From: Blepharisma japonicum
Taxonomy: Eukaryota > Ciliophora > Heterotrichea > Heterotrichida > Blepharismidae
Direction of reading: 5' to 3'
Length of the DNA: 64,000 nt
Assembly: GCA_949751835.1 (NCBI GenBank)
Contig: CATKHK010000015.1
Location: forward strand, 496,001-560,000
Notes under the pieces: model-generated
The model's input: the letters and a program-made list of their open reading frames with translations, nothing else
Database searches by the model: none
What the model was told of the DNA's origin: nothing
Part shown: positions 39,611 to 51,000 of the stretch, piece by piece
How positions within the stretch are numbered: position 1 is the stretch's first letter
Layout of the letters: every line of letters begins with the position of its first letter
Translations under genes and position numbers: made by a program

Positions 39611-41311
39611 CTATTGGTTACTTGAAACTGCGTTATTCGGGCTCTCCTTTTTGAGATCTTCGTTAAAAATTTGGTATAAAGGTGAAATATGCTTCTTTTG
39701 TAAATTGCTCTTTATCGACTCGATTTTTTTCAGATTTTTATTATTGTTGACGGAGTCATCAGGATTTTCGCCATATAGTTCTTGAGAAGATAATACAAAA
39801 TTTTCTCTGATGTAGTCTGAATCATAAGATTCGTCGGAATTTTTTTGGTTTATAAGTTCTCCAGTAACGAAATCTTCAAGATTTAAATGCTTTTTATTTA
39901 CTTTTTTCTTATACTTAATTGAATTGTCACTTTTTGAATGTTCCCCTTGGCTAAGCTTTGGTTTTGATTTTTGATTCCTATCAGTCTGGAAATCATATCC
40001 TACATCAACTTGTTTATATCCTTTGCCTATTTGTTCATTTTTTGAGTCTAGTCTAGCAAAAATAGGAGTTTTCGTTCTTACAGGTGTGATATCTCTTTTG
40101 GTGATTGCTATTTTCTTTTTATACTTAGATGCAGATGAAGACCTTGAGTATATTTGTTCGATACTTTTATCTTTTAATGGAGATTTTCCTCTTGATGTAA
40201 AAGAGCTGTCAGGAGTTTTATTTTGTAATTTTTGTTCTTTATTTATATAGAACTGATAGCTCTGCTTTATATGCTGATAGAGAGGAGACTCTGAAGGTAT
40301 TAAGTCCTTTATTATTTCATAAGCTTTAAAATACCATACGTTGCTTTCAGTTCTTTTTAATTCAGATTTATCAGCCTGGTATAAAAATCGCAGCTCAGTT
40401 GCCATGCAGTAGCAAACCACTGCGATTAAACAGATCTTTTCGAGCATCAGATCTCGGTTTAGTTCGCCGATCAAGCCTAATGGTGTCTTAACGTCTGTTG
40501 GAGTAATTGGGTCAATTGTAAGAACATCACTAATTTCATATTTATAAATCCAGTCGTTATAATGTTGGACGCCAAGGATTGACCTTAAATCAAGTTTTGG
40601 TACTTTAGCAGAAGTTGCTCTACTAGTTGATTTTCCATTAATTTTTTGGAGCAAAAAATCAAAAATATGTGAGTTCTTTTTCACCAGATCTCCAAGGTAT
40701 GCATCGTGTTGCTGTTGAATAGTTTTACCTGAAGATTGGTCATTATTCCTTTTTTGCCTTATATAATTAGGCAACTTTGTGTTTTTAACTGTATAATATT
40801 GGCAAGCTTTAGAGCAATTTTGCATAAAAGAAATACCAAATTTCAATGCTTCTTTTGCATGATTTAATGCCAAATCATGCTTATTTATATGTGACATTAT
40901 CGCACATATCTGTGTTTGAAGCTTGCACTGATATCTCTCTTTTCTAATTTTTTCTGTATAGTGGGATGGCTCATTCACAGATTCATCTTTTGACGCTAAA
41001 ATATTTCTAGCACTCGCATTATAGGCGCAACCATCCAAGTATGACGCGCATTCTTCATAATTTTGCAGCTTTTGGCAGCAATAAGCACAGTTATGGAGAG
41101 TTAACAAAATCATGTCAGGGTCAATGCAGCCACCTTGAGATGCTACGGCTTCTAACAGCTCTTCGCAGTTTTTTAGTACTTTATAAGCGTCTTTTACCTG
41201 GCTTGATTTAATAAGTTTAAGAGATTCAGATGTGAAATCAGATAAATATTGTGAAACTTCACCTAAATAATCATTACTTTCTGATATTGATCTTTCACTT
41301 TCTGTCTCCAT
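39611..41311 (-). CDS. Large ciliate protein with helical-repeat N-terminus
   Basis: A 566-residue protein. The first 330 residues are helical and Cys-rich, in TPR-like pairs: VKDAYKVLKNCEELLEAVAS, ILLTLHNCAYCCQKLQNYEE, HDLALNHAKEALKFGISFM. A conserved-looking block, LRSILGVQHYNDWIYKY followed by EISDVLTIDPITPTDV, I associate with an uncharacterised ciliate family, but this is a memory, not a search. The second half is basic and Ser-rich, probably disordered. Function unknown. The gene follows the FYVE gene's start by 36 nt on the same strand (upstream of it). Confidence 0.8.
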   Translation of the reverse strand: METESERSISESNDYLGEVSQYLSDFTSESLKLIKSSQVKDAYKVLKNCEELLEAVASQGGCIDPDMILLTLHNCAYCCQKLQNYEECASYLDGCAYNASARNILASKDESVNEPSHYTEKIRKERYQCKLQTQICAIMSHINKHDLALNHAKEALKFGISFMQNCSKACQYYTVKNTKLPNYIRQKRNNDQSSGKTIQQQHDAYLGDLVKKNSHIFDFLLQKINGKSTSRATSAKVPKLDLRSILGVQHYNDWIYKYEISDVLTIDPITPTDVKTPLGLIGELNRDLMLEKICLIAVVCYCMATELRFLYQADKSELKRTESNVWYFKAYEIIKDLIPSESPLYQHIKQSYQFYINKEQKLQNKTPDSSFTSRGKSPLKDKSIEQIYSRSSSASKYKKKIAITKRDITPVRTKTPIFARLDSKNEQIGKGYKQVDVGYDFQTDRNQKSKPKLSQGEHSKSDNSIKYKKKVNKKHLNLEDFVTGELINQKNSDESYDSDYIRENFVLSSQELYGENPDDSVNNNKNLKKIESIKSNLQKKHISPLYQIFNEDLKKESPNNAVSSNQ

Positions 41312-41365
41312 TTCTAAACAATTTTGAAAGCCTATAATAAATTAATTAGTTGCGAGATTTTACAA

Positions 41366-42613
41366 TTAGTTGGGAGACATTTCTTTGTTTATGTAAACTT
41401 GATGCTGCCTTTGAGTTACCAGACGTTGAACACGCCGTTTTAATTTGACATCTTTAGCTTCTTGTCTTATTTCTTTTATAAGATCAAGAGCTTCTTTTGT
41501 AAGGTCTTTCTTTTTGGAGTAGCTCATTTGGCTTATTCTCTTTTGTACTGTGTGCTTTATAACACTTAAGTTTTCAGGCTCTTTTTTAATTGTTTTTGAT
41601 TTTTCTTCTTTTGTGGATTCTTTATCGGGATTACTTTTACGCTTTAAATGTTCGCTTGTCCTTGGAATTATTCTATCTAGTTCTGTAAAAATATATTGAT
41701 TTACTGGAGACATTAAATGGACCTTTTCCAGTAATTTCTGCGCTTCTCATCGAGCCCTGAGCTCTGATTCTTCTGGCTTTTCTACCTTTTTGCGTTTTGG
41801 GCGTCTCTTTTGGTGCAAAATTTGCTTGATATCACTAAGTATAGTTTGTTCTGGACAAATCTCATTCGGATTTAGCATCGATCTATGCTTTACCCTTCTA
41901 TCTCGAGCACTTTGCTTAATATCGGTTAAAAAGGTTTCTCCAAAAGCTCTTTTATTTAACGCTACCAAATGTGCTGTTTCGAAATCAGTTATATCTTGTG
42001 TAGTTACAAACAATTGTTCGCTTCTTTGTTTATTTATACCATCAGGACTTGGCAATCTAGCTGGACTTTCGCTTCTTTTTGGAGAATTTAGCAGTGATTT
42101 TACTTTTTCATGCTTTAACGTAAGGTTAATATCCTGAGTTAATATTTTTACATTTTCTTCAAATTTTTTTTTCTCTCTATTAAATATATCATTATGTAAA
42201 AATGAATTGAATTTTGTGGAAAATACTCTAGATTTTATAAATTTAAGACGCCTTTTGTGTTTTCTTACATCAGAGGAAGCTGATTTTCACGCTCCAACTA
42301 GTTCATCTTGTATTAAAGCGCAATCATTTATTATGTTTGTGATTTTTCTATCTTGGTCTCTTTGTTGCTTGGAAATTGATCCTTTTAAGATAGTAGTTGC
42401 ATAATCAAATTGGTAATCAGATTTAGTCATATTTCTTCTTAAAGACATTGATGACGACCAGTAGGATGGAGAACTCGAAACTCTACAATGAATTGAATTT
42501 TTGTCGAGATGATCTGCATGATAAGTATTTTGTGAGCGAAATGGAGAAAGTTGTGAATCCAAAGTTGAGTCAGAGGCACATTGGAAGTTCTTTGATTTAT
42601 TTAGGGATGCCAT
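41366..42613 (-). CDS. Unrecognised basic protein, tandem paralogue 1
   Basis: One 415-residue frame with two TGA as Trp (ELVGAWKSASSD and ARWEAQKLL). It is a basic, Ser/Lys-rich protein with scattered conserved islands shared with the next gene upstream: DQDRKITNIINDCALIQDEL, FETAHLVALNKRAFGETF, ICPEQTILSDIKQI, MSPVNQYIFTELDRIIP and DVKLKRRVQRLVTQRQ. The spaced, short, conserved motifs look like linear binding sites on a disordered backbone. No catalytic or membrane motif. No family recognised. Confidence 0.75.
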
Positions 42614-42874
42614 TAATATTTTGAGTTTTTTATATAAACAGCTTTCAAATTGAATAAATTTTAATAATTTGTAATTTATAGCATAAATTCTTCATTAATT
42701 ACTTAGAGATAGACCAGAATAAAAATATTTGAAAAATGGAATAAAAATTTTTTAGAGATTTGAATTTTATAAATCCTATAATTTTTAGAAAGCTACTTAT
42801 ATTACATTACTTTCATTTATATTTAATTTTGCTTTTTTAGATGTGTCAGCTTTATACTAATAAAAGGAAAACTC

Positions 42875-44137
42875 CTAGAAAACTTCTTTTTTAGTGTTGC
42901 CTAAGTTTTGTCTTGCAGTGAGCAGCCTCTCCACTCTTCTTTTCAGCTTGAAATCTTTAGGCTCAATTTTACAGCCTTTAAACAGTTCCATTACATTTTT
43001 ATCAAATACTTTTTTTTGAAAATAATTGCTGTTAATTTCTCCTTTTTTATTAAAGCTCTTTTTCCCATAGCTTTCTTCTTTTCTATTGCTTTTATTCTTA
43101 TTTTTCATGCCAAAATTTTTACTTTTGAATAGCGGCTGGCTCCTTTTATTGGAATTTGCTATTTTTTGTGGGATCATCCTATCAAGCTCATGAAAAATTT
43201 GTTGATTTAAAGGCGACATTTGCTGGATTCGCATTTTATCAATAATTCTTTCCGAGCTCATTCTTGAAGGCAGACAAGAACTATTTGGGGATTTTGTTTT
43301 TTTTGGAGAATATTCACTTTTTTTAGATATTATTGATTTTATATCAGTAAGGATAGTTTCTTCTGGAGATATTTCGCTAGCATTTATCATTGTTTTAACT
43401 TTTGGACTGTTTTTTGCTGGGGATTCTTTTATTTTTGGTGAAAAATTTTCACCAAAGCATCGTTTATTAAGTGATATTATGTGGGCTGTTTCTGTATCTA
43501 TTAAATCTTCACTTGTAATGAAATAATGATTTTGTTTATCTACATTTACTTCAAGATTGGGAAAACGGCTGTGATGTGATTTCCCTTCTCTTGAAGGTGT
43601 TAATAATGACCGAACTTTATCATATTTTTTGTCAAGTTCTTTATTATGATGCAAGTTTTTATAATTTTCTTCAATTTTTTTCTTTTCTTTTTCAAAATAA
43701 TCTTCATGTATTATAGACTGAAATTTTTCAGAATTCTCAATTTGGCTTACGCTTAAAATATTTTTTCTTCTAACGCTTGCATCTCTTTCAACTGATTTTC
43801 TGGCCCCTAGAATTTCGTCCTTTATCATATCGCAATCTTGAATTATACAAGAAATCATTCGATCTTGATCCATATGAAGGTTATTTGTAGGGGATTTTGG
43901 GGTAAAACACGTAAGGTGACGCTGGGTTTTTCAATTGTGATAGCCAATTTTTCTTGTAGCTGTAGAAATGGATGAGCCTGATGAAGTGCTGTCAGCTCTT
44001 TCAAAAGGAATTAAACAGCCGGCTTGCTGAGAAAGCCTTTTGAATTGGGTTCTAAGATTTATGCTTGGCCGCTCTGAATTTGAACATGATGAAAAAAAGG
44101 AATCTTTACTTCCTTGTTTGGAGTTTTGAAAAGCCAT
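42875..44137 (-). CDS. Unrecognised basic protein, tandem paralogue 2
   Basis: 420 residues from MAFQNSKQGSK (ATG 44135-44137) to TAA, with one TGA as Trp (YHNWKTQRH). It shares the same islands in the same order as paralogue 1: DQDRMISCIIQDCDMIKDEI, DTETAHIISLNKRCFGENF, ISPEETILTDIKSI, MSPLNQQIFHELDRMIP and DFKLKRRVERLLTARQ, while linkers differ. A tail segment KNKNKSNRKEESYGKK is very basic. The duplication is old relative to the methyltransferase one. Function unknown. Confidence 0.75.
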
Positions 44138-44757
44138 GGTTTTTAAGTTTTGCAATAATATTAGTCTTAATATTTTCATTGTGTAACAATAAGTTACGCT
44201 TTAGCGATCAAATAATAATTGCAATTATTATATTTCAGTTTAACTTATATATTTCTGTTCTTAAATCTGCTTGAATAATGTAATTTTTTAATCATTTTTA
44301 GATATTTTAACATCATAAAATATCCAAAAGAAATGGTTTTGAAGACAATAATTTTATAAATGATTTTTGGAAAAAATTTAAAGAGCCGAAGTATAATTCT
44401 ATAAGATTCATTTCAATCAAAAATTTGATAGTTTATAGTCAAAAATATTAAATTTTCAACAGGATTCTAAATCTTATTATGGATTTTAAATTTAATTTGC
44501 TTTAATTTTCATTACCAGCAATTAAGTAAAATTATTATTGAGAGTATATATAAATTACTTTATTCTGAATTGATAGAAATAAAAATTAAGCTTAGACTTT
44601 AATTAAATATCATATGCTGCATGTGTATAGACTTATTTTCACATGTATCTTTTCATTCTCATACAATAATAGTTATTTCGTACAAAAAAATAGTTATATG
44701 AAAGAGTGTCTGATATATATATGAATAACATAATATATCTTTTCTTAATTAATTATT
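44138..44757. other. AT-rich intergenic region
   Basis: This 620-nt region lies between divergent genes. It is very AT-rich and has frequent stops; the longest frames are shorter than 30 codons. No repeat was seen. Confidence 0.5.
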
Positions 44758-45018
44758 ATGGTAGAGCACCCACCTATAGGAAGTGATAATTGCACTCTAT
44801 GCCCAGCAGTAAGGCAATGACTTTTCTCAGTTATTGGTATTTATTTTACAGTTAATTATTTCAAATCAATGCCCTTTCCTACATGAAAATCTCACATGAT
44901 TGGTTTGGTTTCGCCTATTATTTTTTATGGGGCTGCATATACTCAATATCTTGCAAAATTAGAAGCTCGTAGAAGGTTTATAGAACAGAGTTTACAAAAT
45001 GATACCCAAGAGCCCTAA
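44758..45018 (+). CDS. Small two-span membrane protein
   Basis: An 86-residue frame appears only when two TGA codons are read as Trp. ATG 44758 to TAA 45016-45018. The N-terminus has NCTLCPAVRQW (C-x2-C), then two hydrophobic stretches, LFSVIGIYFTVNYF and MIGLVSPIIFYGAAYTQYL, with a short loop containing PFPTW, then a charged C-terminal helix (KLEARRRFIEQS). It resembles small mitochondrial or ER membrane proteins in layout, but I do not recognise it. It lies about 210 nt upstream of eS8. Confidence 0.65.
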
Positions 45019-45227
45019 TTAACCTGATTATACAATATTTAGAGTCAATTTCCTAAGTTTAACTTAATATATTTAATTTTGAATTTGCTTTCTTAATATT
45101 AAGCCTATTAATTTTGCAAGCCTCCTATATCTATGATGATTTTATTAATTACCCTAACAGCCTACTACTTGTTTCCAAGATTTCTATCATTTTGTTTACC
45201 TAATTCAGCCATTTATAATTTGTGGGC

Positions 45228-45848
45228 ATGGGCATCTCACGTGATTCAAGACACAAGCGTAGAAAGACAGGAGGGCGTATGCCAATTCACAAGAAAAAGA
45301 GAGCTTTCGAAAAAGCAAGACAGCCAGCAATGACCAAATTGGGTGCTAAACGTATTCACCTCGTCCGTGGCCGTGGAGGAAATTCCAAATACAGAGCTTT
45401 ACGCTTAGACGCTGGTAACTATTCTTGGGCAAGTCAAAATGTTACCATAAAAACTCGTATTCTCTGGGTTGTTTACAATGCTACAAATAATGAGCTCGTC
45501 AGGACCAATACAATCACCAAAAACACCATTTTAGAAGTCGATGCCACACCATTCAAAGCTTTCTTCTATAAGACTTATGGCCAAGACTTGGGAAAAGTCA
45601 AAAAAGAAGAAACTGCGACTAGATCAGCAAAAGCTCAAGAAAAATGGGAAAAAATACAAAAAGAGTGGGAAGAAAATGCCAAAGAAAAGAGAATTGACCC
45701 TATATTAGAAAATGATTTCAAAACTGGAAGACTTTTGGCTTGTGTCACTTCAAGACCTGGACAGAGTGGAAGAGCTGACGGATACATACTTGAGGGAGAA
45801 GAATTAGAGTTCTATAAGAAGAAGCTTGAAAAGAAAAAGACTAAGTAA
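45228..45848 (+). CDS. RPS8: 40S ribosomal protein eS8
   Basis: A 206-residue protein that starts exactly like other eS8 proteins: [18 protein letters not shown], then [19 protein letters not shown]. The ATG is 45228; a GTG 6 nt earlier is not needed. Further matches: [40 protein letters not shown], and [20 protein letters not shown]. The family's usual insertion region in the middle ([19 protein letters not shown]) is present. Codons lean to C- and T-ending, common choices, as expected of a highly expressed gene. Confidence 0.97.
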   Translation: MGISRDSRHKRRKTGGRMPIHKKKRAFEKARQPAMTKLGAKRIHLVRGRGGNSKYRALRLDAGNYSWASQNVTIKTRILWVVYNATNNELVRTNTITKNTILEVDATPFKAFFYKTYGQDLGKVKKEETATRSAKAQEKWEKIQKEWEENAKEKRIDPILENDFKTGRLLACVTSRPGQSGRADGYILEGEELEFYKKKLEKKKTK

Positions 45849-45977
45849 ACCTTTTCAGTCACATTTTGTATAATTTTATGCATTGGATAATTTTGTTAGT
45901 TTAGATAATGCAACAATCATTGAAAGAGCCAGATTTTTACTAATTTTTATAAATTAGAATTTTTGAGATGAAATCAA

Positions 45978-46250
45978 TTACCAAAAGACTGTTACCTTAG
46001 TAGGACAGTGACTATCTGAGTGCTTTTGTTCATCGCATTTGTATTCTTCCTTATTTTCAACCTTCCTTTTACCTTTAATTACTTTTGGCTTGCGAATAGG
46101 GTTTTGACTATCATTAGCTTTTACTTCCTCAAGATTCCCGGAGTTTTCAATTGGATCTCTTTTAATTTCTATCAAATTTTCTGCGGTCTCAGCTTGCTTA
46201 ACTTTTTCTTGACTATCTTCAAGATTATTGAGTTCATTTCCAACTTCCAT
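45978..46250 (-). CDS. Small acidic hypothetical protein
   Basis: A 90-residue frame, ATG 46248-46250, hydrophilic and mostly acidic at the N-terminus (GNELNNLEDSQEKVKQAETA), basic in the middle (IRKPKVIKGKRKVENKEEY), ending with CDEQKHSDSHCPTKVTVFW, which contains C-x9-C with two His. No family recognised. It converges with eS8, 129 nt between stops. Coding is plausible from composition but not proven. Confidence 0.5.
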   Translation of the reverse strand: MEVGNELNNLEDSQEKVKQAETAENLIEIKRDPIENSGNLEEVKANDSQNPIRKPKVIKGKRKVENKEEYKCDEQKHSDSHCPTKVTVFW

Positions 46251-46701
46251 TTCTAAATAAATATTCCAAATTAATTTATTAGTTTTTTAGGGAGATCTTT
46301 ATCAAAAATACTTTAATAATATTTTTATCAGAGAGGAATCATACTAATTTGCTTATAAATTATGAAATTTGAACACTAATTTAATTTTTCATATGGGAAA
46401 GAAAATAAGAAACTAAAAAATCAAAGACTGAGTACTAATTAAAGTAAATTTTGTTATGTTAATCCAGATTTGGAATAATGGGCTATTTTAAGTTTTTTAT
46501 TATTGTGCCCAATTAATAAATATTTCAATTCAAATTTTAAAATAATATTTTTTGAACGCGCAATTCTTAATATTGCTAATCATGCTAATTTAAGCTATTT
46601 AGACAGATCAAGAAAGTATATATGAAATATATTAATAATTGCTTCACTACTTAATATTAAAACGCAAATGCTTAAGAAGATAAATTCATTTATATCAATA
46701 A
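46251..46701. other. AT-rich intergenic region between divergent genes
   Basis: Some 450 nt with stops in all frames and no repeat or motif that I can identify. Confidence 0.5.
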
Positions 46702-47679
46702 ATGGAATCTGCAGAAATCCAATGACTTGGAAGCCCAGGATATATTGGCCCTTACAGAGAAGATAGAGACCCTTATACAGAAATTTATAATGAGCTTAAA
46801 GATCTTTGACGTAATTCAAACAAAGATAAAAGTGAAAAATTCAAAAAGGAAAAATTTCAAAAAAACCTAAAGTCAAAGTCTAGTCCTATCCTTTTGAATT
46901 GTAATAGCAGCAAAGCTGGAGAGTTTGATATAACACAAAATTGCAATTCAAATGAAAATTTTGAAGGCAAAAGCTTTTTAAATCCTGTCATCTTGGCTGA
47001 TTCTCCTACTTATTGCTTTGATTATATAGAAAATGGTAATTGCGAAGGTGTAATAAAAAAGCTCAGAAAAATAGATGATGATCAAAATAACTGTTATATA
47101 TTTGGAATAAGCCCTCAGCCTCTTAAAGAAGATGCTGAATTCAAAGGAAGTCCAAATGAATTGAGAGAATCCATAAAACCAGCTTATAGACTAGTTCAGC
47201 TATATGGAGTTGGAAGTGATGCGATAAGAGTGTACATGCTAGATCGTGAATATACGAATAATTTAAGAATCTTTGAAGCAATTCAGTGGCTGGTAAAAGC
47301 TTGTTACCAGCATCCTACTCAGCAAGTTTATCATGATCTAGGATTTTCTTTAAATCTGGAAGAGCTAAGGACTTCAATTAATCTTCACAAAAAGCTTCAC
47401 AATTTCAATAAACTCAGTTATGATAAAAAATGTGAAATTTTAGCAGAGCTACAATTCAAAGACAGATTGCCATGGACTTATGAAATATATACAGAGCTAA
47501 TTCATAGATATCTGACTACTCCTAAAAATGAATATTTCCAAATCTTGAATGATATCATTACATTTGAAATGCGCCGTTGTAGCATACCTAGAATAATGAA
47601 TAACAGAGAATGGATGCAGCTAATTAGTGAGAAAGTTCTTGAACTTGCTGATAAGCTGGCAATGTCAGATAAATGGTAA
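46702..47679 (+). CDS. Unrecognised soluble protein
   Basis: 325 residues from ATG 46702 when two TGA are read as Trp (EIQWLGSPGYIGPY and KDLWRNSNKD); a later start at 46894 would remove 64 residues including this well-formed N-terminus. The C-terminal two thirds look globular and helical: RLVQLYGVGSDAIRVYMLDR, RIFEAIQWLVKACYQHPTQQ, NLEELRTSINLHKKLHNFNK, LPWTYEIYTELIHRYLTTPK. A Cys-containing stretch (ENGNCEGVIKKL) lies in the middle. No motif I know; no membrane segment. Confidence 0.75.
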
Positions 47680-48027
47680 TTTTGCCTATATAATTAAAAT
47701 AGCATTTTTGGTTAATAGCACCTAAAGCCTAGCTAATTTATTAATGAAAATAACTTATAAGAGATCTAATTTCAAAATATTAATGGTTTTTGCCAGTAAT
47801 ATTAAGTTTTGATTTGGCCTTTTTAAATGCTTAAAAGAAATAAAAAATCTTCGACATGAGCTAGAAATTAAAGCAATTTCCATAATAATTAAATTTCCCT
47901 TTAAAAGAAATGTCAGAAATGAAAAGAAATTCATCATTTTCATATCAATTTCGCATAAATTAAAATTCCTATAACTCATAAAACAAATTTTTCAAAGTAA
48001 ATTTAAGTCATATTTATTGGTGCAATA
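47680..48027. other. Intergenic region holding two overlapping antisense small frames
   Basis: On the plus strand a 76-codon frame runs from ATG 47744 to TAA 47974, with one TGA as Trp (starts MKITYKRSNFKILMVF; basic, Ile/Phe/Lys-rich). On the minus strand a 74-codon frame spans 47755-47979. At most one is likely real, and low-complexity AT-rich composition means both may be chance. No other feature seen. Confidence 0.35.
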
Positions 48028-51000
48028 ATGATAATTTGTACAGCGTATTTTCTTTTAAGTTTGACAAATCTTGTGTACGCAGCTGACTATACAATTTTCC
48101 CCCAAGCGTATTCACAGTTCTTTAACGGTTCTTCATCAGAGTTAGATATCACTTTATCTGAAGCTTTTTTTTCTGGGGAAGAATGCACAGGCAAATTTGG
48201 GATTTCTCTTTGGGTCAAAATTGTCGATTCCACGATTAGTGGTGATATTTTCAATATAGAACGACCAGTGTATGAAATATTTAGTTCAACTTTTACATAT
48301 TACAATAATTTTCCAGAACTTTATTATTCCTCAAGTACATTGAAAATTATATGGAATAACCCTGATTATAGCTTAATAAGCCAGACTTTATCTCGGTCAA
48401 TTGTAAGCAATATATAGACAATTTCAACAAATTGGATTTTTGTTGGAATTTCCGCAAGTTACCCTGACAAAACTGTACTGTTTTGTGTAAACCAAGGAAG
48501 TGGCTCAACCTGTAGCAGCGGGTCTTGAAATGCTGAAATCGGAATTTCATTTGATTCTGTTTTGATAATGGGAGGAAGCGATTCCTTTACAGGAAGAATA
48601 GGAGACTTTAAAATTCATAATAATGAATATTTACAATTAGCAGACTGGAATACTCAATATACATCAAGAAGCAGCTGCGGTTCAAGTGGATGTGGAGGGT
48701 CGACGATATGCTACTCACAAGCTAATCAATGGTGTGAGTCATATTTGGCTTTAGTCCAGCCATCATTATGGACAAGCAGCCCTTATTTTACAGTTTCTTC
48801 AACACAAACTAGCAAAATTATTACATCGAGTAGCGAAATTTATTTTGGAAAGACACTATCATCAGCTTTGAGCGCCTCTGCAAGCTTATCAGTCACAGGG
48901 TGGATAAATCCTTACTCTTCTTGTTCATCAGGGACTACAATTTTGAAAATCATGGCGAATTCAGGGACTCCTTATGCATCTTCCAACAACATTCTTAGTA
49001 TAGATATGGCATCAGCATGCACAAAAATGCAAGCAACTATATATGATAGTTCAGCAGTTTCACAACAAACAATTTCAGCATTTGCTCCAGGTAGTGTAAC
49101 TACTCTAAAAAGCGTATGGACATTTTTTGCAGTTACTTCAGACGGAACAAATTTTATATTATATATAGGAACTTCCTCCATCCCAGCATCATCCTCTATA
49201 GCTGCAGGACCTACAGCCTCATTAATTCCAAATAATATTTGGATTTTTGTGGGAGGAAGCGATACAACCTCGTTTAAAGGAGATTATGCTGATTTAAGGC
49301 TTTACCCAGGAACTGTACTAGCAGTATCAGATATTAATAGTATTTACAGTAGCTCTTCATCATTTATGGATCCAGTATGCATCTCATTTTTGAATATTTG
49401 GAACTGTCAAACATGTCCAAGTGGTTATTATATCGTTGGATCAATGTGCCAAAGTAAGATATAATTAGAATGTCACCCCTCTTGTGCTTCATGCACAGCA
49501 AATAATGAAATTTCCTGCAGCTCGTGTTCCACAGGAAACTATAAACAATATGGCCATGCACTATTATGCTTTGATTATTGCCCTATAGGCTTCACAGAGG
49601 ATACTTCTACTAATTCCTGCACCGGAACACCAGGAGTTAGTTTAAATCTTAACTTTGAAGACAATTTAATTGGAGATTTTTCTCAAGCGGATGTCCTTAT
49701 CCAATTTGGGCTCAGCGCAGGGACTTATTATCCTGATTATGATTTCCAAGACCCTTCGCCCGCAAATAAAAGAGGGATTTATCTAGACAAAGGAGGACTT
49801 CAAATTATTCCGAAATCTTCAAGCCAGACTGGAAGAGTTATGGGGACTGATTTCACTATGGAGCTATGAGCAATGCCAATGCTATCTGGAGCATTTTTTT
49901 CTTCTTATTCATTTTCAAAGACGTGTGTTTACCAATATTTCAAAGAAAGCTGCTCCTGGGCGACATCTAATCCTATTGTGTTTGAAATTGATAGTTATGG
50001 AAGAATGGTTGTGCATTTTGTAAATCAGGAAGGGAGTGGTCAAGATTTATACACTCCTTCTGTAGTAAGCAGTTTTTCTCCTTATGAGTGGGCTCTATAT
50101 GCAGTATCTCTAATCTTTGATGATTCCACAACGACAACATCAGTGAATATTATGAGAAATGCTTTCTCTTACTCTTATTCTTCTCTTTCTGGTTATTTTA
50201 AAGAAACTAGCGAGATGCTTCATTGAATAGGCGCCTATAGTGGAGCAGCCAGTTTTTATGGCTACATCTATAGTTTTGCTCTTTATAACTACGGCCGTGC
50301 GCCATCAGTCGTCCAAGCAGGCTTAGGATCTTGCGCTTGTACCGCATGTTCTGCCAGTCTCGGATACTGTCTCCCCACATGCACCAAAAAGCAGTATGTC
50401 GATGACAATAATTTATGCCAAAACTGCGACAGTTCTTGTAGCCGTCCTTGTAATAAAGCAAATACTTGCAATCTTTGTTATGATGATTTATGCTATGAAT
50501 GCTCTCATTATGGACTCGGTTATTGTACTGAATGCGTTACTCATGCAACTTTATCAAGTGGATCATGTCATTGTTCATCTGGCTATGTAAAACAAAATTC
50601 TACCTGTGTAGATTCCTGCGATGAAGGCTACTATGTAGATTTAGTTGCTGGAGCTTGCACATCGTGTCCTTCACATTGCAAAAAATGTGATGCAACTACC
50701 TGTTTTGTATGCTTTTCTGATTTTATTATAAGTGATGGGATCTGCACCTGTGCAGATGGCTGGTATGCGACTGAAAACGATACATGTGAAGCTTGCGACA
50801 CTTCTTGTAAGACTTGTTCTATTGCATCTTCAAATTGCACCTCATGTATATCCAGTGCACCTGTTTTATATGATGGAAACCAATGCTATCCTTGCTCTTC
50901 ATTCCAAGGTTATGGCTACACTTATGCAGTCTCAATTAGCAGTATGAGTGCAGCTTTATTAACTCAATTAGCCCAAAAATGTACAGAAATCTGTGGAGAT

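Noticed and set aside
45133-45333. 66-codon frame overlapping the start of eS8 in another frame
   Set aside because: Its C-terminal half is the eS8 N-terminus read out of frame; eS8 is unambiguous.
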